Under the pieces are notes generated by a model, which saw nothing but the letters and a program-made list of their open reading frames with translations, was not told the origin of the DNA and did not search any database. From Plumapathes pennacea (lineage: Eukaryota > Cnidaria > Anthozoa > Antipatharia > Myriopathidae), in the NCBI GenBank assembly GCA_964036295.1, contig OZ038466.1, forward strand, positions 22,248,597 through 22,312,596: a DNA stretch of 64,000 nucleotides. The letters are read 5' to 3'. Positions within the stretch are counted from its first letter, which is position 1. Every line of letters starts with the position of its first letter. Of this stretch, positions 1 through 11,066 are shown one piece after another. The translations under genes and the position numbers were made by a program.

Positions 1-3000
1 TCAGCAATGGTGGAACTGTGTTCAAGCTAAAACAAGAACGACAGCGTTAATTTGAAATGATATAGGCATCAGAAAGGGAAATTCCCAGAATTATTCTGGC
101 TTGAAGTGCATGGGTACACTTACATTTTCGATAGATGCAATCTCTTTGAGGCTTTTCGCGTTGACTATTCCAATCTAAAGAGCGTAAAGAGTCAAAAAGC
201 ATATTTAAGGTTTCCCAGTTACACTACTATTGACTGTAAATACGGAACATGACATGGGATGGCACAGGGTATGGATGTAGCAGCAATCCCTCAAGCAAGT
301 CGCTGTATGCAGTACTCATAAAAAGACAAACCTTCATTCTGATATCACGCACAAAGAGCAGTTCTGTGGAGAGGAAAACGCAAAATCAACCTTGCTAAAA
401 AGATTCACGCCACGACCAAGTACGGTCTTTCACAATCTGATCTGCAACCGAGACGAGACAAGATGGCGGCAAGATGGACCCCAGGCCTTCCGCGCGTGCT
501 GTCAGTCCTCGCTAGTTCCCAGTTCTCAGTGAGTGACATTTACCAAATGTACCCGGTTTCATTCGATCGGTACATGTTCTGACAGGGTCCGCCTCGTCCT
601 TTGATGTTTGTATATCTCGCCGAAAGGTAAGTAGACTTTGCTTTGATAGCTTCATTACAAAAACAAAGGTCACGAGTTTAGTGGGCCAGTCGATCAGTTC
701 TTTCGGCTGATGTGAGCGAAAAATGCCGCCGTCGAGAAGGCGGACTGGACATAGAGAACATACTGTATTTATTATCACATCCCTGACAACTTCATCTATA
801 GATAGGCCTACATATATGTAATGAGTCGTTGTGATCAGATATCAGAGTTTTATTTTGGCAAATTCACGAAAAGAAACTACTTTAATATTTCGCACTGTGT
901 TGTTTATACTGCCCCGCCCTGAGGATTCTGTGGATCCTGTGGTTGAGCCTTCCTTTCAGCGCATTTCCGAATCACGTTTTTATTCATAGACTTCCTGTGG
1001 TGCCATTGATCGACTAATCTAGGACAGACTTTGGCGAGGAGTCATAAGTTGAATTCATTATTATCACAACAGAAATCGCAGCCAGTTAAACCCAAAACAA
1101 ATTACTCCAGCCCAGAAACAAGGCTAGCGATTTTTCTTGATGTCTACAAGAGATAGTGGGGATTTATTAGCATTAATTTCTCAGTTTTTCGTTCCAGAGG
1201 TGATGAAAATTTGAGGTACAGAGGACGAAGGGAGAGACAAATATTAACAGATAGAGAAAGAAGGAGGGAGAGGGAGGGGGGAGGAGGGTCTTCCCTCTCC
1301 GCGTGGCCTCTGGAACCAGGATATTTTGCGAAGATCTTTATATATTAATTTTTGATTAACATAAAAGGGGTCTGGAGGAATCTGACACTATATAATGATA
1401 AGGGGACATGATGATTGGACTATCCGTTGAACAATGGCACCATATACGCGACATATGTATGTTTACATTTCCATTAGTTTATTTTTATCCCGCGCGGTGG
1501 TTCAGGGTTCCGTTGTCGGAATACAAGGCTAAACAAGTTTTGGACGAGCCAAGCGGCCGCATGCCAGAGCACGTTTCGTTACAAGGTAATTCAATCTTTA
1601 AGCGCTTTAATCTTCAGTGGAATGGCGAATATTGGGTTTTACGAAAAAATAAAAACTAAATACGTGTTGTAGTCCGAAATACAGAAACCGAAAAAGTCCT
1701 AAACGACTGTTTCAAATGAAAAACAAGAGCTATCGTGTAGCCGTAAGGTATCCTGCATCAAACCAACATGAAGTAGAGTTTGTCAAAATATTAAATGAAA
1801 ATAGATTATTCCGGTTCTTGGAATATGAACTGACCACAATGTCTACCACGATTATCCGCGATTGTCGATGTGTGATAAACCAATGAACGCAAAAAAATGT
1901 CGTTATCTCACTGACTCCTTTCGACCTTCGTGTACAACGACGTTTTGCGACTATTTACAAGCGCTACGAGAAATTCAGTGCTGAAAAATTGAACATGCAA
2001 ATTAGTTTTGTGCGAACTTACTTTCACTTAGTTTTCCATTATATACATGCAGCTGTAAATTACTCGCGTCAGTGTTTTATTGTATATTCTCGCCGCTTTT
2101 ATGGCATACAAACTGATTGAAATAAAATGGATTGAACACGCTAAAATCGAGATTGAACGCGTAGAATAAACTGGCGCAACTAGGAAGATTTATAGCCGTT
2201 TCATACGTCTTTGTATTCAGAGCTTATGTGTTCTGGAGCAGCTGAAAAATCATTCTTTCACTTCATTCATGCTAGTTTTGTCTCTTAAGGTATGAAGGGT
2301 GTTACGGTGCATGTTTGTTTCCTCCTGGAGCTGTTGCTTAGACTATATCAAGCTGAAACCGAATGACTGATTTGATTATCTTTTTTCAAAACAATCAAAG
2401 CACAATGACTATGAAGGACTGATGGGTATTCGTTGTGATTCGACACCCGAATTAACGAGGAAAAGAATTATTTTCAGCCTCAACAATAATTTGTTTTTTC
2501 TTTCGTAAGAATTCTGTAATCGGATTCTGTTCACCAAAATTGCTATATCTGCGCTCCTTCTTTTTCTTTTGAAAACTGGACCAATCTTGCCAATTTTCTT
2601 AATGGTCGCCCGTTTTGATATTTAGAAAAATAATAGGGGAACCGGAAGCTGTTCCGATAAAACGATTCTGATATTTTGTTATCTCAATCTCCCCACCCAT
2701 ATATCAGCACTAACCCTTGACACCCAGCAATACATTCTTACAGATTTTTCCAGTTTCGATGCGGTTGTTTCTCAAAAAGTATTGAAGTATTCAACGTTTT
2801 AAAGTTTCAAATTGGTCTGCATTATCTTTCGATTTATGGAGTTTGTTTTTTTGTTGCTTGAAATTTAATTTAACGAGGCAAACGTGCAAAGACCCTCCTA
2901 TATGACGTCATTTTGCTTTCGTACATCAAAACACAATTACAGGATTTTACGCGGCTCGGCCGATTGTGCACACAGCACTTTGTTCAACAATCTAGATTCT

Positions 3001-3102
3001 TAAATGACTGCTGACCTGTAAGCAGTATTCAGTTTAATTTTGGTCTAATTATTTGCCTAGGATATTGGAAAACAAAATCTCGGAGATTCTAATCGATTCA
3101 AA
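1..3102. other. Gene-poor left end
   Basis: No convincing gene was recognised here. One possible first exon lies at 463-528 on the + strand: an ATG followed by 22 codons that look like a basic, hydrophobic N-terminus (MAARWTPGLPRVL) and end at a good donor (TTCTCA|GTGAGT). No partner exon could be linked to it; the next + strand gene with a matching phase is the thioredoxin 8 kb away, which is only speculation. The 83-codon open frame at 1408-1659 has no recognisable domain. A purine-rich tract lies at about 1240-1290. Confidence 0.4.
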
Positions 3103-3483
3103 ATGACCGCCAAGCACTCAAGTAAGCCACTTGCCATTGCGTTACCTAAAGCCAGTGAAGACGAAGACTTCTCGAGCCAAGAAACCGCGTCACCTCCTAA
3201 GGACAAACTGGGAGCCTTGCGAGCACCAGACTCTCCAGGACCACGGGCCAAACGTTGGTTCAGAAAGCAGTTCGGAATCAGTGCAAGAAGGAAAAGTAGA
3301 GACGACAGTTTGGTGCAGCTGACCTGGGGAAACGTTGCGCGCGGGCACAGGCGTACGAGTTCGCTTCCAGACCTCGCCTCGATGCTCGAAGCGGCCACTC
3401 TGAAAACGAGGACCCATACGATATCCGAGGCATTGACAGGTCGCACGATAGCTGCTAAAAATGATGGAGCAATGAGAGAATAA
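3103..3483 (+). CDS. Small basic protein with a Ser-x-Pro-Asp-Leu motif, unknown function
   Basis: An intronless frame of 126 residues; the ATG sits in a reasonable context (tcaaaATGA) and no upstream splice acceptor was evident. The N-terminal third is Ser/Pro/Glu-rich and looks disordered. Residues about 49-67 are strongly basic (RAKRWFRKQFGISARRKSR). This is followed by HRRTSSLPDLASML at about residues 82-95. The stretch RTSSLP fits the R-x-x-S-x-P outline of a basophilic-kinase or mode-1 14-3-3 site. The same RR-x-S-x-x-PDL-x-x-M arrangement recurs at the end of the facing gene at 5098-6195, so the two are probably paralogues or share a docking motif. No enzymatic domain is visible. The opposite strand is also open over much of this interval, but the motif match favours the + strand. 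Confidence 0.6.
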   Translation: MTAKHSSKPLAIALPKASEDEDFSSQETASPPKDKLGALRAPDSPGPRAKRWFRKQFGISARRKSRDDSLVQLTWGNVARGHRRTSSLPDLASMLEAATLKTRTHTISEALTGRTIAAKNDGAMRE

Positions 3484-5097
3484 AGCCATGGAATTAGGAC
3501 TAAGGAGCAGTGGCCTGCAGAACATGGTTACATTTTCAAGTCTTTTAATATGAAATAACAATTGATAGTTTAAACGGCTTTTACCCAAGTGAGTTATGAA
3601 AGACACCGAGTTTTCCCAACTGTATGATACGTTTTTGGTATAAGAGACTAAAAGAGAAAGTTGACACCAATTTGATCAGCCAGGGCCTGATAAGTTCAAA
3701 GCACGATTCGCTAGCCCTGGGTTAGGTCTAAACTATGTTGTCATTTTCGCTCACAAAACAACCTGCTTGCTATGTTTTGAGCTAGAACAAACCTTTTTTA
3801 GTTTCTCTATAGCTCTCGGCGCAGTTTGGTGCATGACTAAAAGCACGAGAGAAAATCTAGATCACCTGGGTTAGGCTATAATTTAGCTTCCGACAGCTAT
3901 TCATTTTGTCGGTAGGGTGAGAGGTCTTTACCCTCCAGTTTGGTCATTGGTGCGTGCAGTTTTTCGTTTATTCAGTGCACGCAAGTTGTGTGTACAGCAA
4001 GCCGACTATTTGGCCATTTTCTCTTATAGCTCACGGCCTGCAACGCGCTTAAAAAGGTTTCGATAAATTTGAAAGAAGAAGAAAGAATGGAGGCCGAGAA
4101 TGGACGAAATTAGAAAATATCGCTCAATCAGTCTCTCGATAGACTTGATAACTTTCAAGCACAATGACGAGTTTATTGAAAATGACAGTTGCACAGGGCG
4201 TTACATAGTTTCATATGCCGATGTACAGCGTAATTAGAATGGGTTAACAATACAGATTATATGCTGTTTTTGATAACACCTGCAGACACAAATACGTAAA
4301 GTGCAGAAGGTTTTGCACTAGTTTTGCTCAAAGAGACCGAATTACTGATTGGCCGTTTTAAAGTTCAAATGTGTTTGACTTAGCCGCTAATTGTACAGTA
4401 TAGACTATCTCTTTAATTTGTGGACCATGCAAATCAGTCACAGCAAATTTACGATGAAAGAGTACAAACATAATTAGTTTTCTCTTGTGACTCTTTAGTT
4501 TATAAAATACTACATGCAGCTATACATAATTAGAACTTAAAGTGCATCGTGCTGTGAAAGTGCATGACGGCCGAAATTACAAGCCGAACTAGACACGAAA
4601 CTGTTTTACAGAACTGTGTACAAAATTGATCAGGACGTACTCGGTAACTGAAAATTTGCGACGGCTTCATATACAATTAATGCACAGATGAAGGCTTAGG
4701 GAGTGTAGGTATTGATAACTCGTACTTTAATCACAACCCCTTTTGGGCACGAACAGAACGACAGCTCTTCTAGCGACAGTTGGTCCTTAATTTATTGCTT
4801 TCTGATTCTTTTAAACAATAAAAAATCCTTAGTTGCTATTCACCATGGGAGTAAACAATATGTTTGCTGTATGTCTGTTTTTTCCTCCGTTCCTTTTAAC
4901 TTTTTAACGGATAAATAATATAGGAGATCTTTGTGGATTTTTGTCAGTAAATATGTGTACAAATTTACTAAAGCTTCTTTAGATTTTAAAGGCCGAGTTA
5001 ACTTTCTTTGTTATTGGCAAATCCGGTGCATAATTTTTGCTTAGCAATAGTTTCTTAGTAACTGTCGCCGCTTTTATTTTGTCTATTCCTTTCTAGG
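3484..5097. other. Intergenic DNA between two facing genes
   Basis: No gene or clear repeat was recognised. The short frame at 4712-4918 lacks recognisable domains. Because the flanking genes are convergent, this 1.6 kb probably holds both 3' UTRs. Confidence 0.4.
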
Positions 5098-6195
5098 TTA
5101 GTTTTCAACATTGGAAGCCGAGTCTTCCTTAATTTCATCGTCCGAGTCTTTCTGATCAGAGCTTCTAAGATAACGACAGGTTTTCAAATTGTCCATCATC
5201 TCCGACAAATCTGGCATCGAGATGGACCTTCTCCGAGCGTTCAGTCGCTTACTGCCATCACTGTCCATTCGTCTACTGGGAGATGATTTTCCTCCCGCCT
5301 GTTTCGCATTCTTGTACAAACGAGAAAAGACGGTCGTTTTCGTTCTATCTTTGGGCTTCTTTTGCTCGGTCACAGAGGAAGAGATGGGTCGTAAATGCAG
5401 CCCTCTATGAACTCCCTTCTCGACGTCACTGGCTGTTCCGGGTCGGCTCAGGCTATTGTTGGGTTTCCCTTGCTCTGGAAACTTTGGTAGGGCAGCCGTT
5501 ATGTTTGAGGGTAATGCCCCTGCCGCACTTGACCTACCTCGAAGTGAAAAGCGATGTTGACATTCCAGGGTTTCCTCGGAGTGTGAAATATCTCGCAAAG
5601 AGGTCATCGAATTTGCCAGCATCATGCCCGGCGAACTGAGCTGTCGGTTGAAGAACTTGCGCGAGACTTGAGGAGAAGAAAGAGTTTGCGTCGGTGAGCA
5701 TGGCGGAGACATAACATTCGGCTGTTGAATGCTTCCAGCTCTTCTCGGTCTTGGCGAAGCGGGAGGCGCGGGAACGGGATGTGCTTGTTCTTGTTGTAGC
5801 GTATCAGCTCGTCGCAGCCTTGGAGATGTTCCAGGCGGGTTTAGCGGTGGCAGTGAGTGTGCCCTGGTCAGTAAGGTGTTGCTCGAACCAGGGTCAGAAA
5901 ATTGTGCCGTGTGGAGTCTCTCTGAGGCGGCCCCGCTTAATTTGGTCACCGCTTTGTTTATACCTGGAACGGACGAAATTACCCGGTCTTTTTGCACTTG
6001 TAAGCACAACAACTCTTGGTCTCGCTTCGCCTCCAAGCTTCTCACTGTCTTGGACAATTCGTGGTTTTTAACGCTGTTCACAGAGAGAGCGTTTCGCAGC
6101 GAGACGCTGATTCTGTGCGAGTCACCGCAACCGTCCATAATTCGTTCTGGTGAAATTGGACAGCTGTTCTTTTTAGCTGTGCCGAGACGACACAA
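5098..6195 (-). CDS. Ser/Pro/Arg-rich protein with short coiled coil and PDL motif, unknown function
   Basis: A single-exon frame of 365 residues. Residues about 43-72 (NHELSKTVRSLEAKRDQELL and following) are predicted by eye to be helical or coiled coil. The middle is disordered and Pro/Ser-rich and contains a repeated basophilic block, SPRLRRADTLQQ and SPRPRRAGSIQQ, about 23 residues apart. Near the C-terminus, RRRSISMPDLSEMM matches the R-S-x-S-x-P outline of a mode-1 14-3-3 binding site, followed by an acidic tail (DSDDEIKEDSAS). The PDL block resembles that of the gene at 3103-3483. Translation could instead start at Met20 (MDGCGDSHRI). The family was not recognised; a cytoplasmic, phosphorylation-regulated scaffold is the most I would infer. 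Confidence 0.7.
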   Translation of the reverse strand: MCRLGTAKKNSCPISPERIMDGCGDSHRISVSLRNALSVNSVKNHELSKTVRSLEAKRDQELLCLQVQKDRVISSVPGINKAVTKLSGAASERLHTAQFSDPGSSNTLLTRAHSLPPLNPPGTSPRLRRADTLQQEQAHPVPAPPASPRPRRAGSIQQPNVMSPPCSPTQTLSSPQVSRKFFNRQLSSPGMMLANSMTSLRDISHSEETLECQHRFSLRGRSSAAGALPSNITAALPKFPEQGKPNNSLSRPGTASDVEKGVHRGLHLRPISSSVTEQKKPKDRTKTTVFSRLYKNAKQAGGKSSPSRRMDSDGSKRLNARRRSISMPDLSEMMDNLKTCRYLRSSDQKDSDDEIKEDSASNVEN

Positions 6196-8472
6196 TATTA
6201 ATGCACAGAAAAGTGATTGGTTCTGTCAACTGCAGTCCCGCACTATTGTTTACAATCGTTTTAAAATCGGACGAGTGTTTGCTCAGAGCTCGTCCTCTCA
6301 TTGGCCCGTCATCGGACGGTTCTAATTGCTTCTTGAAGTCGAGAACATGTTAATAATATGTCGCGCCTGTTATAATGCTCAGGTCCTTCTTTGATGTTAA
6401 AATTATTGTTTTTGAAAGCGAGACTGTATGTTTCTCCTTTTAAATCTATAAGTCGAACTTGACTAATGTGGAAAACTAATTGCTTAGGCTGGCAAAGGAT
6501 AAGAGCATTACTGACAATGTACTTAGTAAAAAATTAAACATGACACAGGAACGAAAACACAGCTCCGCGAACAAGGATTAACTTTTTACATATTTTAATT
6601 GTAATTAATTCTATGCTGTCCTATTTGGAATGACGAGCTTGTTTTGGGGAAGATATAAGCCCGTTGTAAATGACACCTAAAACATATAAATATAACAATC
6701 TTCAATCACATGATGTATGCTTGGAGCAAAGACAAGTTTGTATCCATGAAGGTAAGAATGTCTCTTGTATTTACTTCTTTTCCCAGTTTATATAGAAAAG
6801 CAGCACAATAATGATGGACACCCATTTTATAATTTTCATGCTGTTGCTAATAGAAGTCAGAAACCAATGCTAAATCGAAAACTGATCGTGTGGGCAGGAA
6901 TATAAAGCATGGGCTGTTACTTACTTGCCCAACAGACGGCTTATTTGTTGTGGCTTTGTTCTTTTCTCGTCTCTTTTTGGTTCATTTGCTGCGGTTGTTT
7001 TCCCTTTTTATCACATGATTGCATACAGAAACGCCTGTATATATTCAGAAAGCGAGGAGTCTGGGGTCTATAGTAAATAGAAGGCAGGTGGTTAGGCAAG
7101 ACAATGAAGGAGCTCGAAGGCAAGGTTTGACATAACGTTGATGTTTTCTAACATTTCTTTGTTGTCCGATTCTCTGTAGTCTGACTCCAACATATATCTT
7201 ACTAAATTAACGCCAGTGGTCATACATAAAATATGACGAGATGCGGTTTCTAGTTTTGTCCGCTTCCGTTCGACCATGCACCTGCAATGTGATTATATCT
7301 CTATCGAACCAGAGTATAAGCGAGGTCCGACAATGATGTAGAGAAGCTCAGAACGCTGCAGTTTTATGCTAAACTAGATAGCAGTTATATCAGTTTGAGG
7401 AACTGAGAACAAACCACTTGGGCCGATTCTTAAACAAAACCTAACTAAGGCCCGATATATCGCTAAATTGAAGTTCAAATGGACCCCGTAAACCCCAAAG
7501 GTTAAATTGCTTTTTTAAAACATGGTTCGACGTCGGTTTATACAGACCATGCACCTTTAGCCATGGTCCGACAAGCATGCATGGCTATTGTTTATACCTT
7601 GTTCACGATTTTTTAACCGCGGTCCAATGTTTAAAATATCGGCCCATAAAGTTTTATTGAGATTTTTCGCGGTTAACTTTATGCTATAGGACTGGTCATT
7701 CATTTTAGAACGAGAACGAGAAACTTTAAAATAATACTGTATTCGTATTTTAGAAAATAGGAATTTCTCGTAGGGATTTTTAGCAAGATTTGTAGACAAA
7801 GGCCTGGCTTTTTTTTTTTTTTTTTTTTTTTTCCGCGAAATCTACATTTCACAATTTAATTTGAAATTGGGGTGTGACTCAACAAATCGATAAATTCTGA
7901 CCATTCGTTTGCATTTTGTGTTTTCGGTCCGCTTCAGTCCATTGTATTAAACCCACGACCAAGGAAAGGAAAGAGTAGTGGATCAGAATTGGAAATCTGC
8001 ATAAAAAAACCTATGTAAATAGTAATCGGTCTTGTCTCCGGCAGCTACCAAGGAACCGCGTCCTGTAATTTATTCAGTTAGACACTGAAGTGACAATGCA
8101 ATAATAATTTATTCGAACATAACGGTCAAGTTTTTGATTCATCTCCGTTCACTTTCATGAAACTGCGGCAGAAAGCACGTCAGAAACAAATTTATTTTTC
8201 ATGTTTAAGCAATATTTTATTCCCGATCGTTCGCAGCTTGGCATTGTGTTGGGGTTGACATATTAATATTTGCACGAAGAATTCACTGTACATGGACAAT
8301 AAATCGCTATCTATCGGGACCCAAAAATCTACTCCCCAGTAGGATACTGTAAACTCTACCTGTTTGACGCATGCACGACCCCAAGGATGTCCGCGCTTAC
8401 TACAGGTTTGACTTAGTTATATTCTAGAAAACTGAATATAGAACAGTCATGCATGGCTGCTTCCCTTCGCAG
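6196..8472. other. Intergenic DNA upstream of thioredoxin
   Basis: Contains a poly-T run at about 7810-7832 and no recognisable gene. The missing first coding exon of thioredoxin should lie here or further upstream, but no ATG-bearing exon with a phase-0 donor and a thioredoxin-like N-terminus could be identified. Confidence 0.4.
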
Positions 8473-9675
8473 CAAGAATTTTCCAAGTTCCTTGCTGATG
8501 CTGGCGGAAGTCTGGTGGTGTTAGACTTTTTTGCCAGTTGGTGTGGTCCTTGTCGTCAAATGGCACCAAAGTTTAAGGTAAGCTTGATGGTATGATGAAT
8601 AGGCCGTGATTTGTGCAGGGATTCACGAGACACTAACGGTCGAAACTTGGGGGACAAATCTTGGAAACGACATGGGAAATATATACCATGCAGCACTCCC
8701 CACTGCAATATTATAAAGAGTCAACCTCTCCCTTGATTCACTGTTTGTCATATTGCTTTTAATGGGGTCCTTGTGACATGAATTTTGTTTCTCTTTCTCA
8801 GCGACTGGAGGGAGAGTTTCCAGCGGTGAAGTTTGCTAAAGTTGATGTTGATGACAATGCAGTGAGTGTCAGTGAGAATTGTTGAGATAAACTTGTCACT
8901 TTCACATGCTAGCTGATCCAAATACATACATTCTCATTAACTCTAAATTGTTATAAGTACCTCTGTTACACTCCCTTCTTGTCTATTCGCATTCTAAAGT
9001 TATGTCGTTATTAATCACGTGATGTCACGTGATCAAACATAATCTAAGGGGGAGGTGTGGTTCAGTTACAATCTTTGTCAAAAATTAAGGCAGTAGAGAC
9101 AGAAGTAGAAGATGATCATTGGTTGGTCAGACTAACATTTCTCCTAACACACTCGTACATTCTGTTTGGGACAGGTTGGGAGAATATTAAGGTCTGAATC
9201 TGGGGACTAAAATAGAAATAGATAATAAATAAAGTCGAGGCATGGGGAGTGGTTGCCAAGTCTCTTGAGCCAGAGGCTCGTGTTAAATTTTCGACTGAAA
9301 GAGTTACGCTTCACGTTTCTGCCATGATAGGAAATTGCTGAAGAGTATGATGTCGACATAATGCCAACATTTGTGTTCTTCAAGAAAGGAAAGGTGAAAC
9401 TTTGAGCAACTTGTGTTTTATGTACTTGTGCTGATGTATGTCTTTATATTGCTTGGGTCAATCCAAAGGCTTTTAGCAAACGCATAACCAAAGCAATCAT
9501 TATTGGATACGATTATTTTCGATAATCATCCAGAACGGCTTTATATCTGGCTCTGTTTCTGCCTCTTTCTTTCTCAAACTCGATTCTTCTTTGCATCATT
9601 ATCCAACAGGAGTTTACGAGGATGAGTGGTACAAAAGACAAGGAACTGAAGGAACTCATCCTAAAGCACCAGTGA
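8473..9675 (+). CDS. TXN: Thioredoxin (first coding exon not located)
   Basis: Four exons in phase 0 are visible: 8473-8577, 8802-8861, 9331-9393 and 9610-9675 (stop TGA), encoding 97 residues. The first carries [21 protein letters not shown] with the redox-active WCGPC motif. The second gives [13 protein letters not shown] (buried Asp and beta-3). The third gives [12 protein letters not shown] with the conserved cis-Pro. The fourth encodes the C-terminal helix ending in ELILKHQ. Length and spacing fit cytosolic thioredoxin of about 105 residues, lacking only the first 7-10. Cytosolic disulphide reductase, recycled by thioredoxin reductase, is the family role. All junctions are GT-AG. The N-terminal exon is upstream and unresolved, so a short targeting sequence cannot be excluded. 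Confidence 0.9.
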
Positions 9676-10254
9676 ACTAAACTCTCCATATACTGTTGCG
9701 CTTTAGTCTAGTTAGTACCACAAGTTAAGGTTAGCTTATGCTAGTTTAGATTTTAATTTGTTTAGTCAAGTAAGTGCTGATCAGGATTATGCGAATTATG
9801 TTATCTGCACTGTATGTAATTTAAAATATACATTACAATTCTGTACGTGCACACCCGAAAGTATTAGTGGTCAAAATTCAAGATGGTAGAAAAAGATCGA
9901 TGCCTTAAACTCGTTCATTGTTCATAATTTATTTACCCAACTTCCCTTCCTACAGACCCTCTACTCCCCTTGCCCTTACGCCCTTGGGAGTCTGGGTCGA
10001 AGGTGGGTGTGGCACATGCATGTGCGTCCACAATACACTCAAGACAACCGTTGATCTAAGTCAATTCGTGGGGTTTAATCACTTCAACAATACATCTACA
10101 CGAGATTGAAACGCTGTCGTTGGAGCTTCAACAATCTGCAAGGGAAAAAGAGCAATTAACTAGTCTGCGACTAATGGTTGACAGATTGAACGTAAATCGT
10201 AAGGGAGTGAATTATGTTACTTTTATTTATTTATATGTACCTCCATTTCAGCTG

Positions 10255-11066
10255 TTATTCGTCGCCGGAACAGTTGTTTTCGCAGTAGACCTCTCCCCCT
10301 TGACAGTAGCAGGATCCACATTCACCGGTGGTTAACACTTTTCCTTCCTGAGCCTCGGAACAAACTCCGGCTAAAAGAAAGGATTTTTAGTTTTCTGCCA
10401 GTTTATTTACACAGTTTCGATCAGCGGTTGGTATAGAAATATATCCCTTTTCAATCCCCTCCTGATCTTGGCGAGAGATATGTATTGGTTTCATAGAAAG
10501 CTCGACTGCTAATTCACAATTAACAAAATTCTTTCTCTCAACTTCTTGGCCAAGAAACAGCAGTGATCAAAAATGGAAACTGAAACGCTTTTTCTAGGTC
10601 AAACCACATTGAAGAGATCGTGTTGTAAGCAACACTTCCTATTTTTAGGCTTAAGAATTAGAAAATATGATGTACCTAATCCAGGGTTGACCGAGTAATC
10701 ATGCTTTGGCTAACATATTTAAGTTCCTGGAGTAGAGATTATTTTCCAACCCCTTCTTAAACGTGCTACACATACATAGTCAATCTCTTAACTTTCAAAT
10801 CACACATTCAACTTGTGTCACAAGCAGTGGTTTACATACCTTCTCCTTGCGTTGCATTCACATCTAGAGCAATATAGAAAGATGGACTATGTTAATTATA
10901 ACATAGTGGAACTCTAGTCCCTGTGACAAATTGATTTGCGACGCTATGAACATACATGGCTATGCAAACGTCATTTACAACATACAAAATTATCAGGCAT
11001 GTACAGTATCCTACCCGCTGCCATGGTGATGAGCAGAATCCCACAAATAAACAATAAAGATTTCAT
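10255..11066 (-). CDS. Small secreted cysteine-rich peptide, 63 residues
   Basis: Assembled from three tiny exons on the minus strand: 11015-11066, 10840-10863 (24 nt) and 10255-10370 (stop TAA). All junctions are GT-AG and phases match (1,1). The first exon encodes a textbook signal peptide, MKSLLFICGILLITMAA. The mature part is about 45 residues, begins DVNATQGEAG and carries six cysteines in the order C-x14-C-x2-C-x-C-x6-C-x3-C, centred on GECGSCYCQGGEVYC. The C-x2-C-x-C-x-x-G core resembles the second half of a von Willebrand factor type C domain, so this may be a minimal VWC-like peptide. Secretion is inferred from the signal peptide; target and function are unknown. It lies tail-to-tail with thioredoxin, 580 bases apart. 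No precursor repeats or dibasic processing sites are visible. Confidence 0.75.

Noticed and set aside
3057-3606. Minus-strand frames opposite 3103-3483
   Set aside because: The + strand frame has the motif shared with the neighbouring gene; the antisense frames have no support.
5189-6325. Long + strand frames opposite the gene at 5098-6195
   Set aside because: Shadows of the Ser/Pro/Arg-rich minus-strand gene; their composition (Cys/Leu/Ser mix) looks like an antisense frame.
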